Assembly: GCA_043228905.1 (NCBI GenBank)
Contig: JBHGNT010000020.1
Span: forward strand, 2,294,001 to 2,358,000
DNA: 64,000 bases
Source: Azolla caroliniana
Taxonomy: Eukaryota; Polypodiophyta
Direction: 5' to 3'
The position numbers were made by a program, and so were the translations under genes. Positions 51,939-61,047 of this stretch are shown one piece after another; position 1 is the stretch's first letter, and each line of letters opens with the position of its first letter. The notes below the pieces were generated by a model. That model made no database searches. It saw only the letters and a program-made list of their open reading frames with translations, and was not told the DNA's origin.

Positions 51939-52721
51939 GGAATGAGTAGACATAAGGGGAGTGAGTAGATCTAGGAGGAGAGAGAGTGGGAAAACGTGAA
52001 AAAATTAAGAGAGAGCAAAAGGGGAGAGAGAGGAGAGAGATGTGTGTGTAAACTAGAAAAAGTAAGAGAGAGAAAGGAAAGAGGAGAGAGGTAAGGGAGA
52101 GAGACATGTGTGGGAAAAATAAAGGGGAAGGCTATAGATTTAGGAAGAGGATGGGAGGGGTAGGGTAAGAAAAAGTAGAACATGGGTGAGGGTAGAAATA
52201 TAAAAATAGAAAGGTGGAGAAAGAGTAAAAAGAAAACGAAGGGACTTACAAAGAGGAGGCTAAGGGTTTAGAAAAAAGGAAGAGGAGGGGTAAGGTAAGC
52301 AAAAAAAAGGCGAGAGATCAATGAGGGTAGAAGACTATAAAAGGAATATGAAAATGAAAGGGTATATTGTGATAAGAGAAACGTAGAGAGAGAGAGAGAG
52401 AGAGAGAGAAGAGGATAAAAAGTAAGAAAGCTAAAGGAAAAGAGAGAGAGGTAGGAGTTAGAGAAGAGAGAAAGGGTATATCGACCCACACTCCTCACAA
52501 AGCCGTAAGGCAAACCCTAAATAAAAAGCTACTAAAAAGAAAGGTTAAAGGGAGGGGTAATGTTTAAAATATATAGAAATCGAGGAGAGGGGCAACGGGT
52601 GAATATAATCTAAAGATTAGGTTTAATAAAAGTGTAGGAGAGAGGTATAAATGAAACTAGGAGGAAATAGGGGTATGAGTGAAACTAGGAGGTAGGGGTA
52701 TGGAAAAAATAGTAAACGGGG

Positions 52722-53100
52722 AGGGGTATCCAATATTTTGATGAGAGGAAGGGTAGGAAAAATGTCAAAGTAATAAAGGGAGGGGTATAATGAAATTGAG
52801 AAAAGTAGGTGGAGGGGTAGAATGAATTTTAGGAGAAAGGAAGGGGGAGGGGTATCCAATATTTTGAGGAGAGGAAGGGTAGGAATTAAAAATGTAAAAG
52901 TAATAGAGGGAGGGGTATAATGAAATTGAGAAAAGTAGATGGAGGGGTAGAATAAATTTTAGGAGAAAAGAAGGGGAGGGGTATCCAAAATATTGAGGAG
53001 AGGAAGGGTAGGAATTAAAAATGTCAAAATAATAGAGGGAGGAGTATAATGAAATTGAGAAAAGTAGATGGAGGGGTAGAGTGTGATTTCAAATGAAAGG
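52722..53100. repeat. Three tandem copies of a ~126-bp purine-rich unit
   Basis: Each unit starts near GGAGGGGTATCCAA and contains GAGAGGAAGGGTAGGA and ATAATGAAATTGAGAAAAGTAG. Copies start at about 52722, 52851 and 52976 and are roughly 90 percent alike by eye. Confidence 0.8.
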
Positions 53101-53820
53101 GGGAAGGGTAGAGTATACGAATAGAGGTGAGAGAGGGTAGAGTAAAATATAGGAAAAGAAAATGGGAAGGGTAGAGATAGAGAAAGAGTAACAAAAATTA
53201 AAAGAGAAAGAGAAAGAAGAGAGAAATGGGGGGGGTTTTGAGTGTAAACATGAAAAGGGAGAGGGGTAGAGTGACAATTAGTTAAACAGACGAGGGGCAT
53301 TTTTACAATTTTGTAGAAATCAAGGAGAAGAGGGGGAGTGATAAGGATTGTGCATATAAGCCGGCTACAACATGTAGTCCCGAGCATTAGTTAAAGAGGG
53401 AGAGGTGGGCACACACGGCTACCATGTGTAGTCCCGTGCTATTAATACAAAGAAGAGATATAAAAGGGGCGAGTAATGAGTGACGGTGTTGCATGTTGGG
53501 ATGGAAGAAGAAAATCGGTGTCGCCGTCGCAAGTGCCAATCAACGTGTTATGAGGGAACTCGTCACGAAACGGATGCTCGATGGGTGTCAATGCACGACC
53601 GTCGTGGGTGCCATTCTCCGTTGAAAGGGCCTCCATAGAAAGCATGACATATTCTCAATTTGACCGTGAAGTCGAAACAAGGAGTGCGGACGGTAGGCAA
53701 TCGGTGGGTGCAATATGTAAGATGTAGAGTTATAGAGAAAAGGTTTAGGGTTTAGGAATTAGGGTTTGAGTTTTGGTTTAGGGTTAGGGTTAGGGTTAGG
53801 GTTTAAGAATTAGGGTTTAG

Positions 53821-54126
53821 GGTCGTGTTGGCGGCGAAAATCTTTCGTAGGTTTTCCCACGCTTCCTTCGGCGTCTTGGCTTCTCGAATGTAACCGAGCA
53901 TGTGGTCGTGAACACATGTCGCCAAACAATACATCACGCGGCTTGCGGCTTGGTCCCATGTCGTGTATCCGGGAGCCGCTTCGGCGGGTCGGTCTTCATG
54001 CGCTCCTTTGATGTAGCTCCAATAGCCTTGTCCGACAAGGTATTGGTGCATCTTGTACTCCCAAGATGCGAAGTTGTGTCGATCCAACTTCTCGGTAGGG
54101 AGAGCGCTCCCCATTTGAGTATTCAT
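53821..54126 (-). pseudogene. Copia-L Gag N-terminus, original 5' copy X2
   Basis: The first ~102 Gag codons from ATG 54126 next to the authentic Copia leader and PBS. The frame runs into R2 of insert U and stops. Confidence 0.88.
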
Positions 54127-54272
54127 TATGTCGATTCTTCTTCTTCTTCTTCTCTCTTCGAATGCGAGCTATGTAGCGAAGCTACGATAGTGATGAGCCT
54201 GTTCTGGGTCGTCGACGTGGAGCACAACACACAATCACGATGAGGCGAATGCGCTAGATCGAGCTACCAACC

Positions 54273-54286
54273 TCGCTCTAATACCA
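54273..54286 (-). promoter_or_regulatory. Copia-L primer-binding site
   Basis: TGGTATTAGAGCG on the minus strand directly after the 5' LTR: iMet type with one C-to-T change. Confidence 0.88.
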
Positions 54287-54661
54287 TGTAAAGAATCAAG
54301 AGATGGATTCTTGTGAAGCGGAAGAGATGTGAGTAGTGTGTGTGTGTAAGAGAGAGAGAGAGAGAAACACAGAGAATACGCAAGGTAAAAGTATATTAAC
54401 AAAGGAGAAAAACTCAACATTATACAAGGTGGGAGGAGGGTGCTTTATGTAGTCACCCTCTCTCTTCATTAACTACAAGCCTCATGGAGCATGGGGAATG
54501 TGAAAGCTCATAAGTTATGTGTCATAGAATATGATTCTATGACTCATACTAAATGCTAGAATATAAAGTGGTGACATAATGGTGACTCTTGACCGTTGGA
54601 GTGTCTCTTCACTCTCAAGGTGAGTTCACACACTAGACCAAGTTGAGCTTGATTCTCAACA
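54287..54661 (-). repeat. Copia-L 5' LTR
   Basis: 375 bp, TGTAAAGAATCAAG...GATTCTCAACA on the plus strand, followed by the AGACC duplication (54662-54666). Confidence 0.94.
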
Positions 54662-54666
54662 AGACC

Positions 54667-55937
54667 ATGGCTTCGGACAACAAATATCAAGCAGAGCTGG
54701 CAACACGAGTGTATCAGTTTCCGGCATGGACGCACCAAGGTTCGCGTACCTACGGAAGGCAGCACGCCACAACCTAAGGGTATAACACCGTTATACGCGG
54801 AGGACATAAATATGTTGGCTAGGGTGGAGGATGCAGAATTGGAGGCATACCTCGACGAACACCCTCAGATTATTTCACTGTTCGAAATAGATGTCATAGC
54901 AACCGTGGCAGAATATGCCACGGCCACTGTTCCCCATGACCAGCCTTACGAACCAAACCCAGAGTCCATATTGGAACTCAGCAGAGCACGGGCGGCATTC
55001 GAAAGGGAAATGGAGATTTCATGACGAGTCACCGCTTCCGCTCTCGAAGAAGTAAATGTGGGTACGGAATCGGAGCCCCGGTTCCTCTCCATCGCAAAGG
55101 AATTAAGGCCGGACCAGAGAATCATGATGATCGCACTACTCACGGAATATAAAGATGTGTTCGCTTGGGCTCACGAGGACATGAAGGGGTTAGATCCCAA
55201 GTTCTATCAGCATAAGATCAATTTAGCAACTGACGCGAAACTCGTCCAACGGCGCCGCTACCGCATGAACCCCAATTACGCGACCCGCATGAAAGAAGAA
55301 ATTGACAAGCTCCTGAAGGCGGGGGTTCATACGACCAGTTAAACAAGCGAGATGGCTAAGCCCGATAGTGGTCGTCCCAAAGAAAAACTGCAAAATACGG
55401 GTATGCGTAGATTACCGAAAATGAAACGTCGTAACCATTACAGACGCATTTCCCTTACCCTTCACCGATAGCGTGCTGGACGCCGTCACAGGCCATGAGA
55501 TATACAGTTTCATAGATGGCTTCAGTGGCTATAACCAGGTACGCATGCACCCCAAGGACCAGGAGAAGACGACGTTTGTCACGGACTGGGGAGTATATGT
55601 GGCAGTCGTCATGATGTTCGGGCTAAAGACAGCGCCGACAACATTTCAACGAATGATTACGGAGATCTTTGGGGAATACATTCCGGCGTTCATGCAAGTT
55701 TTTCTAGACGACTTTGCGATATATGGGGAAACAATAGACCATTTTACGCACTTACGACTGTGCCTGGAACGTTGCCGCACCGTACGCTTAAGCCTGAATC
55801 CCGCGAAATGTGACTTCGGCGTGACCAGCGGGACTCTCCTAGGCCACATAGTCAGCAAAGAGGGAATAGCGGTCGACCCAAACAAGATCTCCATGATTAC
55901 GCAAGCCAAAACTCCGACAAATGCCAAATCTCTTAGC
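54667..55937 (+). pseudogene. Gypsy-M reverse transcriptase, N-terminal part
   Basis: Continues the protease (WLRTTN) into the linker (LYAEDINML) and RT: YKDVFAWAHEDMKGLDP, YRMNPNYATRMKEEIDKLLKAGV, then after a frameshift near 55340 the VVPKKN and VCVDYRKMN blocks, FIDGFSGYNQVRM, TTFQRMITEIF and the catalytic box FLDDFAIYG. Cut at 55937 by Gypsy-K. Stops at 55022 and 55340. Confidence 0.9.
55933..55937. repeat. Target-site duplication of Gypsy-K, left copy
   Basis: TTAGC, repeated at 58923-58927 after the far LTR. Confidence 0.95.
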
Positions 55938-56227
55938 TGTCATAACTAGACTCGAACCCATAACCTTTTGTTACACGGGTCGAGACTTTACCATTAGGTT
56001 ATGAATTGTAATTTGAAGGATATTATTTTCATTTAGGTTTTATTGGGAAATTGATGTATACTCCAGATTTCTCTGGAACATTCTAGAAACTTCAGGAGTA
56101 TTCCTGAAGACACTATAAAAGGAGGCGCAAGGCATTAGTTCGAACCAAATCGGTTCAACGCCAGTCTTAAGCCTTCTAACTACTGTTGTATATCTTCCGT
56201 CATATAATACATATATCTTTCGCATCA

Positions 56228-56279
<52 letters not shown>

Positions 56280-56408
56280 ATTCCTTCTCTCAAAGTTCGA
56301 CACCTCTCATAGTACTAATCCTTCTCTGTCTTAGTACTATTCCCCAACAATAGTACTAATCCTTCTTTTAGTACTAATTCCTTCTCTGCCTTAATAGAGT
56401 TCCTGACA
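55938..56408 (+). repeat. Gypsy-K 5' LTR
   Basis: 471 bp; TATA box TATAAAAGG at 56114-56122; CT microsatellite from about 56231; four or more TAGTACTAAT-like motifs near the 3' end. GTTTGAACCGATTTTCC follows where a PBS is expected. Confidence 0.95.
55940..56007 (-). other. tRNA-like module in Gypsy-K LTR U3, antisense
   Basis: Minus strand TAACCTAATGG (from 56001, A box with G-to-A at position 3) and GGTTCGAGTCT (from 55958), 43 nt apart. TCATAAC and GTTATGA flank the module as a 7-bp inverted repeat that could close the structure. Repeated at about 58462-58529. Confidence 0.6.
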
Positions 56409-56565
56409 GTTTGAACCGATTTTCCTACTAGTCTCCCTCTTCCTTCTGTCTCCCTCCTTTCCTACTAGTCTCTTATTTCCCTTTTCCTTCATCCCATGGC
56501 CACCGTTAGCGCTGAAGAGTATCAATCCGTTTTCTCGGAATTTCAATGCTTGAAAGAGAAGTTTC

Positions 56566-58467
56566 ATGCTTTGGAACAAGAAAATCAACTACGAAATTCA
56601 TGATAAAGAGCTATTAGCAATAGTTGATTCTTTTATGCAATGGAGGCATTTCCTGGAGGGATCTCCTCGTCAGGTCACTGTATTCAGTGACCACAAGAAC
56701 CTTGCCTACTTTCAAGATGCTCGTGTACTGAATCGACGTCAAGCTCGGTGGGCCCACTTCCTCACACGCTTCGACTTCAAAATTACATATCGTCCGGGGA
56801 AGCACCAAGGGAAGGCAGATGCATTATCACGGCGTTCGTATCTAACACCACGTCCCGGTGAGCCAGCTTTCGATAACCAGAAGCAAGTAATCTTGGGTCC
56901 AGCACGACTGCAAGCAGCACAGGTCTTTGACATGCCCGTGGATTCCGACATTACCAATACTATACGTGAGGACTTGAAGACTGACGCTTTCGCCCAAGCT
57001 ATACTAGCACAAATTGACCCCTCTCGAGCGTCATGTTCACAATCACAATCACCAGGTACGGATTATCGGCAATTCAAATACTGTGATGGATTACTCTTCT
57101 TTAAAGAACTTTTGTATGTTCCTAATGGTTCTTGCTGCCTTCGAGTAGTACAAAACTGCCATGACACATATACAGCAGGACATTTTGGTAGTACTAAAAC
57201 ATTAGATTTAGTACAACGATCATTCTGGTGGCCCCGTATGCGACAATTTGTCGAAGATTTTGTTCGGACTTGCGATACATGCTGCAGAGCGAAAATGCCA
57301 AGACATCATCCATATGGTTTATTAGAACCATTACCAATTCCAAGCAAGCCATGGCAATCCATTGCTCTTGACTTCATTACAGATCTTCCAGTCTCTAAGG
57401 GATTCAGTGCGATTCTCACAGTGGTGGATCGATATACGAAGATGGCTCATTTCTTACCATGTACTAAAGAAATATCTAGTGAAGACACCGCCGAAATTGT
57501 CATGCGGGAAGTATGTCGGCATCATGGACTCCCTGATAATATCATCAGCGATCGTGGACCCCAGTTTGTGTCAAAATTCTGGAAGCACCTTTTTAAAATG
57601 CTGAAGGTCACTTGTAACCTCTCCTCCGGCTACCACCCACAAACCGACGGTCAAGCCGAACGAACAAATCAAACACTGGAGCAGTATCTGCGGTGCTTTC
57701 TCAACTATCATCAGAATGACTGGGCAGATATTCTTCAGTTCGCCGAATTTGGCTATAATAACGCTATCCACGCATCGACTAAAGTCACGCCATTCTACGC
57801 TTATACGGGATATCATCCCCGGTGGTGTGTCCTTGAAACCCCAGAAGTGTCCACAAATCCTTGCGCGGAGGATCGTTTGGAGCGGTTACGCAAGATACAA
57901 GCGGATTTATCTACTCAACTCCAGCAAGCTCAACAATCACACAAGGACTACGCAGATCGTCATCGACTTCCATCCAGTTTTAACATTGGAGATCGGGTGT
58001 GGCTGCTACGACGACACATCAAGACTACTCGCCCATGTGAGAAGTTGGATTATCGGCGATTAGGTCCTTTCCGTATTATCGGGAAGATTAATGATGTCGC
58101 TTTTCGTCTCGAGCTACCTCCGCAACTTCGGATACACCCGGTGTTTCATAGTTCTCTCCTCGAACCCTATCACGAGAGCACTATCCCAGGACGTACTATA
58201 CAACCTCCACCTCCTATCGAGCTCGAAGATGGACCTGAGTATGAGGTCGCTGCCATCCTCGATTCCAAGATTGTTCGCAACAAGCTCTACTATCTAGTCG
58301 ATTGGCTAGGATATAGTCCCAGCGAGCGTACTTGGGAACCGATCGAGAATGTGACCAATGCTCGTGCTCTTCTAGAAGACTTCCATCGACGATATCCCGA
58401 GAAACCGGGTCCTCAATCCAAAACGACTCGTGAAACTCGTCGTTTTAAAGGGGGGATAGTGTCATAA
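56566..58467 (+). CDS. Gypsy-K RNase H(C-term)-integrase-chromodomain protein
   Basis: 633 codons, unbroken. The first six come from gag read in another frame; then INYEIHDKELLAIV and VFSDHKNLAYFQD of RNase H, a tether (GKHQGKADALSRRSY), the integrase HHCC zinc domain (AGHFGSTKT...CDTCCRAK), catalytic ALDFITDLP, SDRGPQFVS and DGQAERTNQTLEQY, the VWLLRRHIKT C-terminal block and a chromodomain (YYLVDWLGYSPSERTWEPIENV). The integrase would be expected to join cDNA ends to chromatin. Whether the ORF is translated is unknown, because its ATG is a junction product. Confidence 0.88.
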   Translation: MLWNKKINYEIHDKELLAIVDSFMQWRHFLEGSPRQVTVFSDHKNLAYFQDARVLNRRQARWAHFLTRFDFKITYRPGKHQGKADALSRRSYLTPRPGEPAFDNQKQVILGPARLQAAQVFDMPVDSDITNTIREDLKTDAFAQAILAQIDPSRASCSQSQSPGTDYRQFKYCDGLLFFKELLYVPNGSCCLRVVQNCHDTYTAGHFGSTKTLDLVQRSFWWPRMRQFVEDFVRTCDTCCRAKMPRHHPYGLLEPLPIPSKPWQSIALDFITDLPVSKGFSAILTVVDRYTKMAHFLPCTKEISSEDTAEIVMREVCRHHGLPDNIISDRGPQFVSKFWKHLFKMLKVTCNLSSGYHPQTDGQAERTNQTLEQYLRCFLNYHQNDWADILQFAEFGYNNAIHASTKVTPFYAYTGYHPRWCVLETPEVSTNPCAEDRLERLRKIQADLSTQLQQAQQSHKDYADRHRLPSSFNIGDRVWLLRRHIKTTRPCEKLDYRRLGPFRIIGKINDVAFRLELPPQLRIHPVFHSSLLEPYHESTIPGRTIQPPPPIELEDGPEYEVAAILDSKIVRNKLYYLVDWLGYSPSERTWEPIENVTNARALLEDFHRRYPEKPGPQSKTTRETRRFKGGIVS

Positions 58468-58749
58468 CTAGACTCGAACCCATAACCTTTTGTTACACGG
58501 GTCGAGACTTTACCATTAGGTTATGAATTGTAATTTGAAGGATATTATTTTCATTTAGGTTTTATTGGGAAATTGATGTATACTCCAGATTTCTCTGGAA
58601 CATTCTAGAAACTTCAGGAGTATTCCTGAAGACACTATAAAAGGAGGCGCAAGGCATTAGTTCGAACCAAATCGGTTCAACGCCAGTCTTAAGCCTTCTA
58701 ACTACTGTTGTATATCTTCCGTCATATAATACATATATCTTTCGCATCA

Positions 58750-58793
<44 letters not shown>

Positions 58794-58922
58794 ATTCCTT
58801 CTCTCAAAGTTCGACACCTCTCATAGTACTAATCCTTCTCTGTCTTAGTACTATTCCCCAACAATAGTACTAATCCTTCTTTTAGTACTAATTCCTTCTC
58901 TGCCTTAATAGAGTTCCTGACA
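58460..58922 (+). repeat. Gypsy-K 3' LTR
   Basis: 463 bp, preceded by the polypurine tract AAAGGGGGGATAG. Confidence 0.95.
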
Positions 58923-58927
58923 TTAGC

Positions 58928-59540
58928 CGGTTTTTAGGACAAATACGGTGGCATAGTCGAATGATACAGTATTTGGCAGGCTTCGCCACGCCGCTACACG
59001 CTACCGTACATTAGACTCCTTTCCAATGGACTGCAACGGAGGATAAGGCCTATGAGGCACTTAAGATAATGCTCACACAAGCTCCCGTCGTACAGCCACC
59101 AGTTTGGGCGAAGCCATTCCACGTGTTCGTCGACGCCTCGAACATAGCAATAGGAAGCACACTAATGCAGCTCACCGAACCAAACTGGTATAGGCCAGTA
59201 TACTACGCCAGTCGTAAATTGTCAATAGTAGAGCGTAACTATTCCACAACAAAGCGGGAGGTGCTAGGGATGATATATAGCATCAATAAATTCCGACACT
59301 ATTTATTAGGAAGGAAATTCACGTTCCACGTGGATCATTCAGCATTATTGTATTTGGTGGAGAAACAAGCCCTGATAGGGAAACTGGCGCGGTGGATGCT
59401 GCTGCTCCAGGAATTCGATTTCGTAATTCAACACTGACCAGGGATGCAACACGCAGTGGCGGATTTTTTGAGCAGACTCGAGAATGGAGAAACAGTACAG
59501 AAAGACGACGACGATTTTCCGGACGCCGACATCTTGTGAG
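58928..59540 (+). pseudogene. Gypsy-M RT C-terminus and RNase H
   Basis: Continues RT after Gypsy-K: ATPLHA, then TPFQWTATEDKAYEALK and RNase H FHVFVDASNIAIGSTLMQ, YYASRKLSIVERNYSTTKREVLGMIYSINKFRHYLLG, HVDHSALLYLVEK. Stops at 59012 (TAG) and 59436 (TGA). Confidence 0.9.
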
Positions 59541-59599
59541 TAGCGACACTTGCAGAAAAAACGAAATCCACCTTTCTGGACCGATGGCTTATGGAAATG

Positions 59600-60895
59600 A
59601 CGTACTTTTTAACTACAGGATTGCCTCCACCATAATTATGCATGGACGAGAAGAAACAACTAGCCGTCCGAAGACGTTACTTCTGCCTCGTCGAAGGTGT
59701 TTTATATCACAAAGGAAGTGACGGCATTTGGCGACGTGGGGTCCGTCAAGATGAGAAGGAAGCAGTTTTACAGGAGGCACACTGCGGCACGGCAGACGGC
59801 CATTACGCGGGTGACGTGACAGCCCGGAAAGTATGGCAAGCGGGCTTATGATGGCCAACAATGCAGAAGGACGCATCTGAGTATTGTAGAAAGTGTGATT
59901 TGTGACAGCGGATGGGTCAGCCCGCAGAGGACGCAAGGATGCCACACCAGCCCGTATCACCGTTAGACCCCTTCCAAAAGTGGGGATTGGATTTTGTAGG
60001 GCCCTTCACACCAGCGGTGGCCCGTACGGGCAATAAATACATATCGGTAGCTACGGATTACTGCACCAAATGGGTAGAAGCAAAGGCACTACGTGAAAAT
60101 ACGACGGCCGTCACAACCAAATTCCTTTACGAGCACATCTGGTGCCGGTTCGGCTGTCCGATTGAGCGTATCAGTGACCAGGGGAGTCACTTTCTCAATA
60201 CGGTGGTTCAAGAACTAACACATCATTACGTCGTAGTCCACAAGAAGAGCACGCCATATTATCCACAGGCGAATGGATTAGCAGAATCCACGAACAAGAC
60301 ATTACAGACCATTTTGAAGAAAACTGTCAATGAAAATAGAACGGACTGGGATACCAAACTACAGAGTGTGTTATGGGCGTACAAAACTAGTTACAAAACA
60401 AGCATACAGTCAACACCGTTCCGACTAGTGTTTGGACTGGAGGTTGTGATGTTGGTCAAATTTCAGGTGCCTAGTTTGCGCATTCAGGTACGGAACCGAT
60501 TATCAAAAGCCAAGTCGGAGGAGGTACGGCTCTACCAGATCCTCGAACTAGGGGAAAAACGCGTCCACAACATGGCTGTGTTGGAACAGGAACAACGACG
60601 GCGTAAAGCGTTTGTGGATCGACATCGGAACGCAAGGGAAAAGGAGTTCGTCGTGGGTCGAGCGGTGCTAGTTTTTCAAACGTGCATGGGCCATATGCCA
60701 GGGAAGTTACGTTTCCGCTGGACCGGCCCATACTGGATAATTGGAGCGGAACAAGGCACATTCCAACTAGGAACGCTGGCTGGAGAAGTAGTACGGCAAA
60801 AGGTGAATGGATTTCGGCTCAAACCTTACTTGGGCCCTACGCCACCTAACCCATTCACCGCCGAACGAGACAGAGCCGGGGAACCCGCAACGTAA
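59600..60895 (+). pseudogene. Gypsy-M integrase
   Basis: Zinc domain (EAHCGTADGHYAGDV...YCRKCD) at 59642-59905 with two TGA stops, then an open 327-codon segment with the catalytic core: WGLDFVGPFTP, SDQGSHFLN and YYPQANGLAESTNKTL. The C-terminal part carries KLRFRWTGPYWI and RLKPYLGP, the GPF/Y-like module, and no chromodomain. Confidence 0.9.
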
Positions 60896-61047
60896 AATGG
60901 ACAACCCCATTTGTACTATAATGTAAAAATAGGTTGTAAATAACCGTTACAAAAAACAAAACAAAACAAAAAGAGAGAGAAGATAGCGACTATTAAAACG
61001 ACTAAAGGCATGCACAAACTCCTAGTTCAAGAACACGCGGCACCACG
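60896..61047 (+). other. Spacer between integrase and extra ORF
   Basis: 152 bp with an A-rich run; no ORF or clear signal. Confidence 0.5.

Larger units (their letters stand above)
51055..53820. mobile_element. Insert U with 163-bp direct terminal repeats
   Basis: Direct repeats R1 (51058-51220) and R2 (53657-53820) begin AATTTGACCGTGAAG and end in degenerate telomere-like TTTAGGG repeats. Between them are 2.4 kb of purine-rich DNA on the plus strand, including GA microsatellites and a tandem repeat, and then a non-repetitive 300-bp stretch (53340-53650) with a TATA-like AGATATAAAAGGG near 53456. No real coding region is seen; the minus-strand ORFs are low-complexity Ser/Leu/Pro translations. 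Its class is unknown. Confidence 0.6.
55938..58922 (+). mobile_element. Gypsy-K, young deletion derivative of a chromovirus
   Basis: LTRs 55938-56408 (471 bp) and 58460-58922 (463 bp) look identical except for the CT microsatellite length. TTAGC duplications. It is the same family as Gypsy-A. The Gag start (ATG 56496) is joined after about 31 codons to the RNase H region, so most of gag, all of protease and all of RT are deleted. Integrase and chromodomain are intact. Confidence 0.95.

Noticed and set aside
51682-53387. Several minus-strand ORFs of 80-142 codons in insert U
   Set aside because: Ser/Leu/Pro/Phe low-complexity translations of a homopurine strand; no gene-like features.
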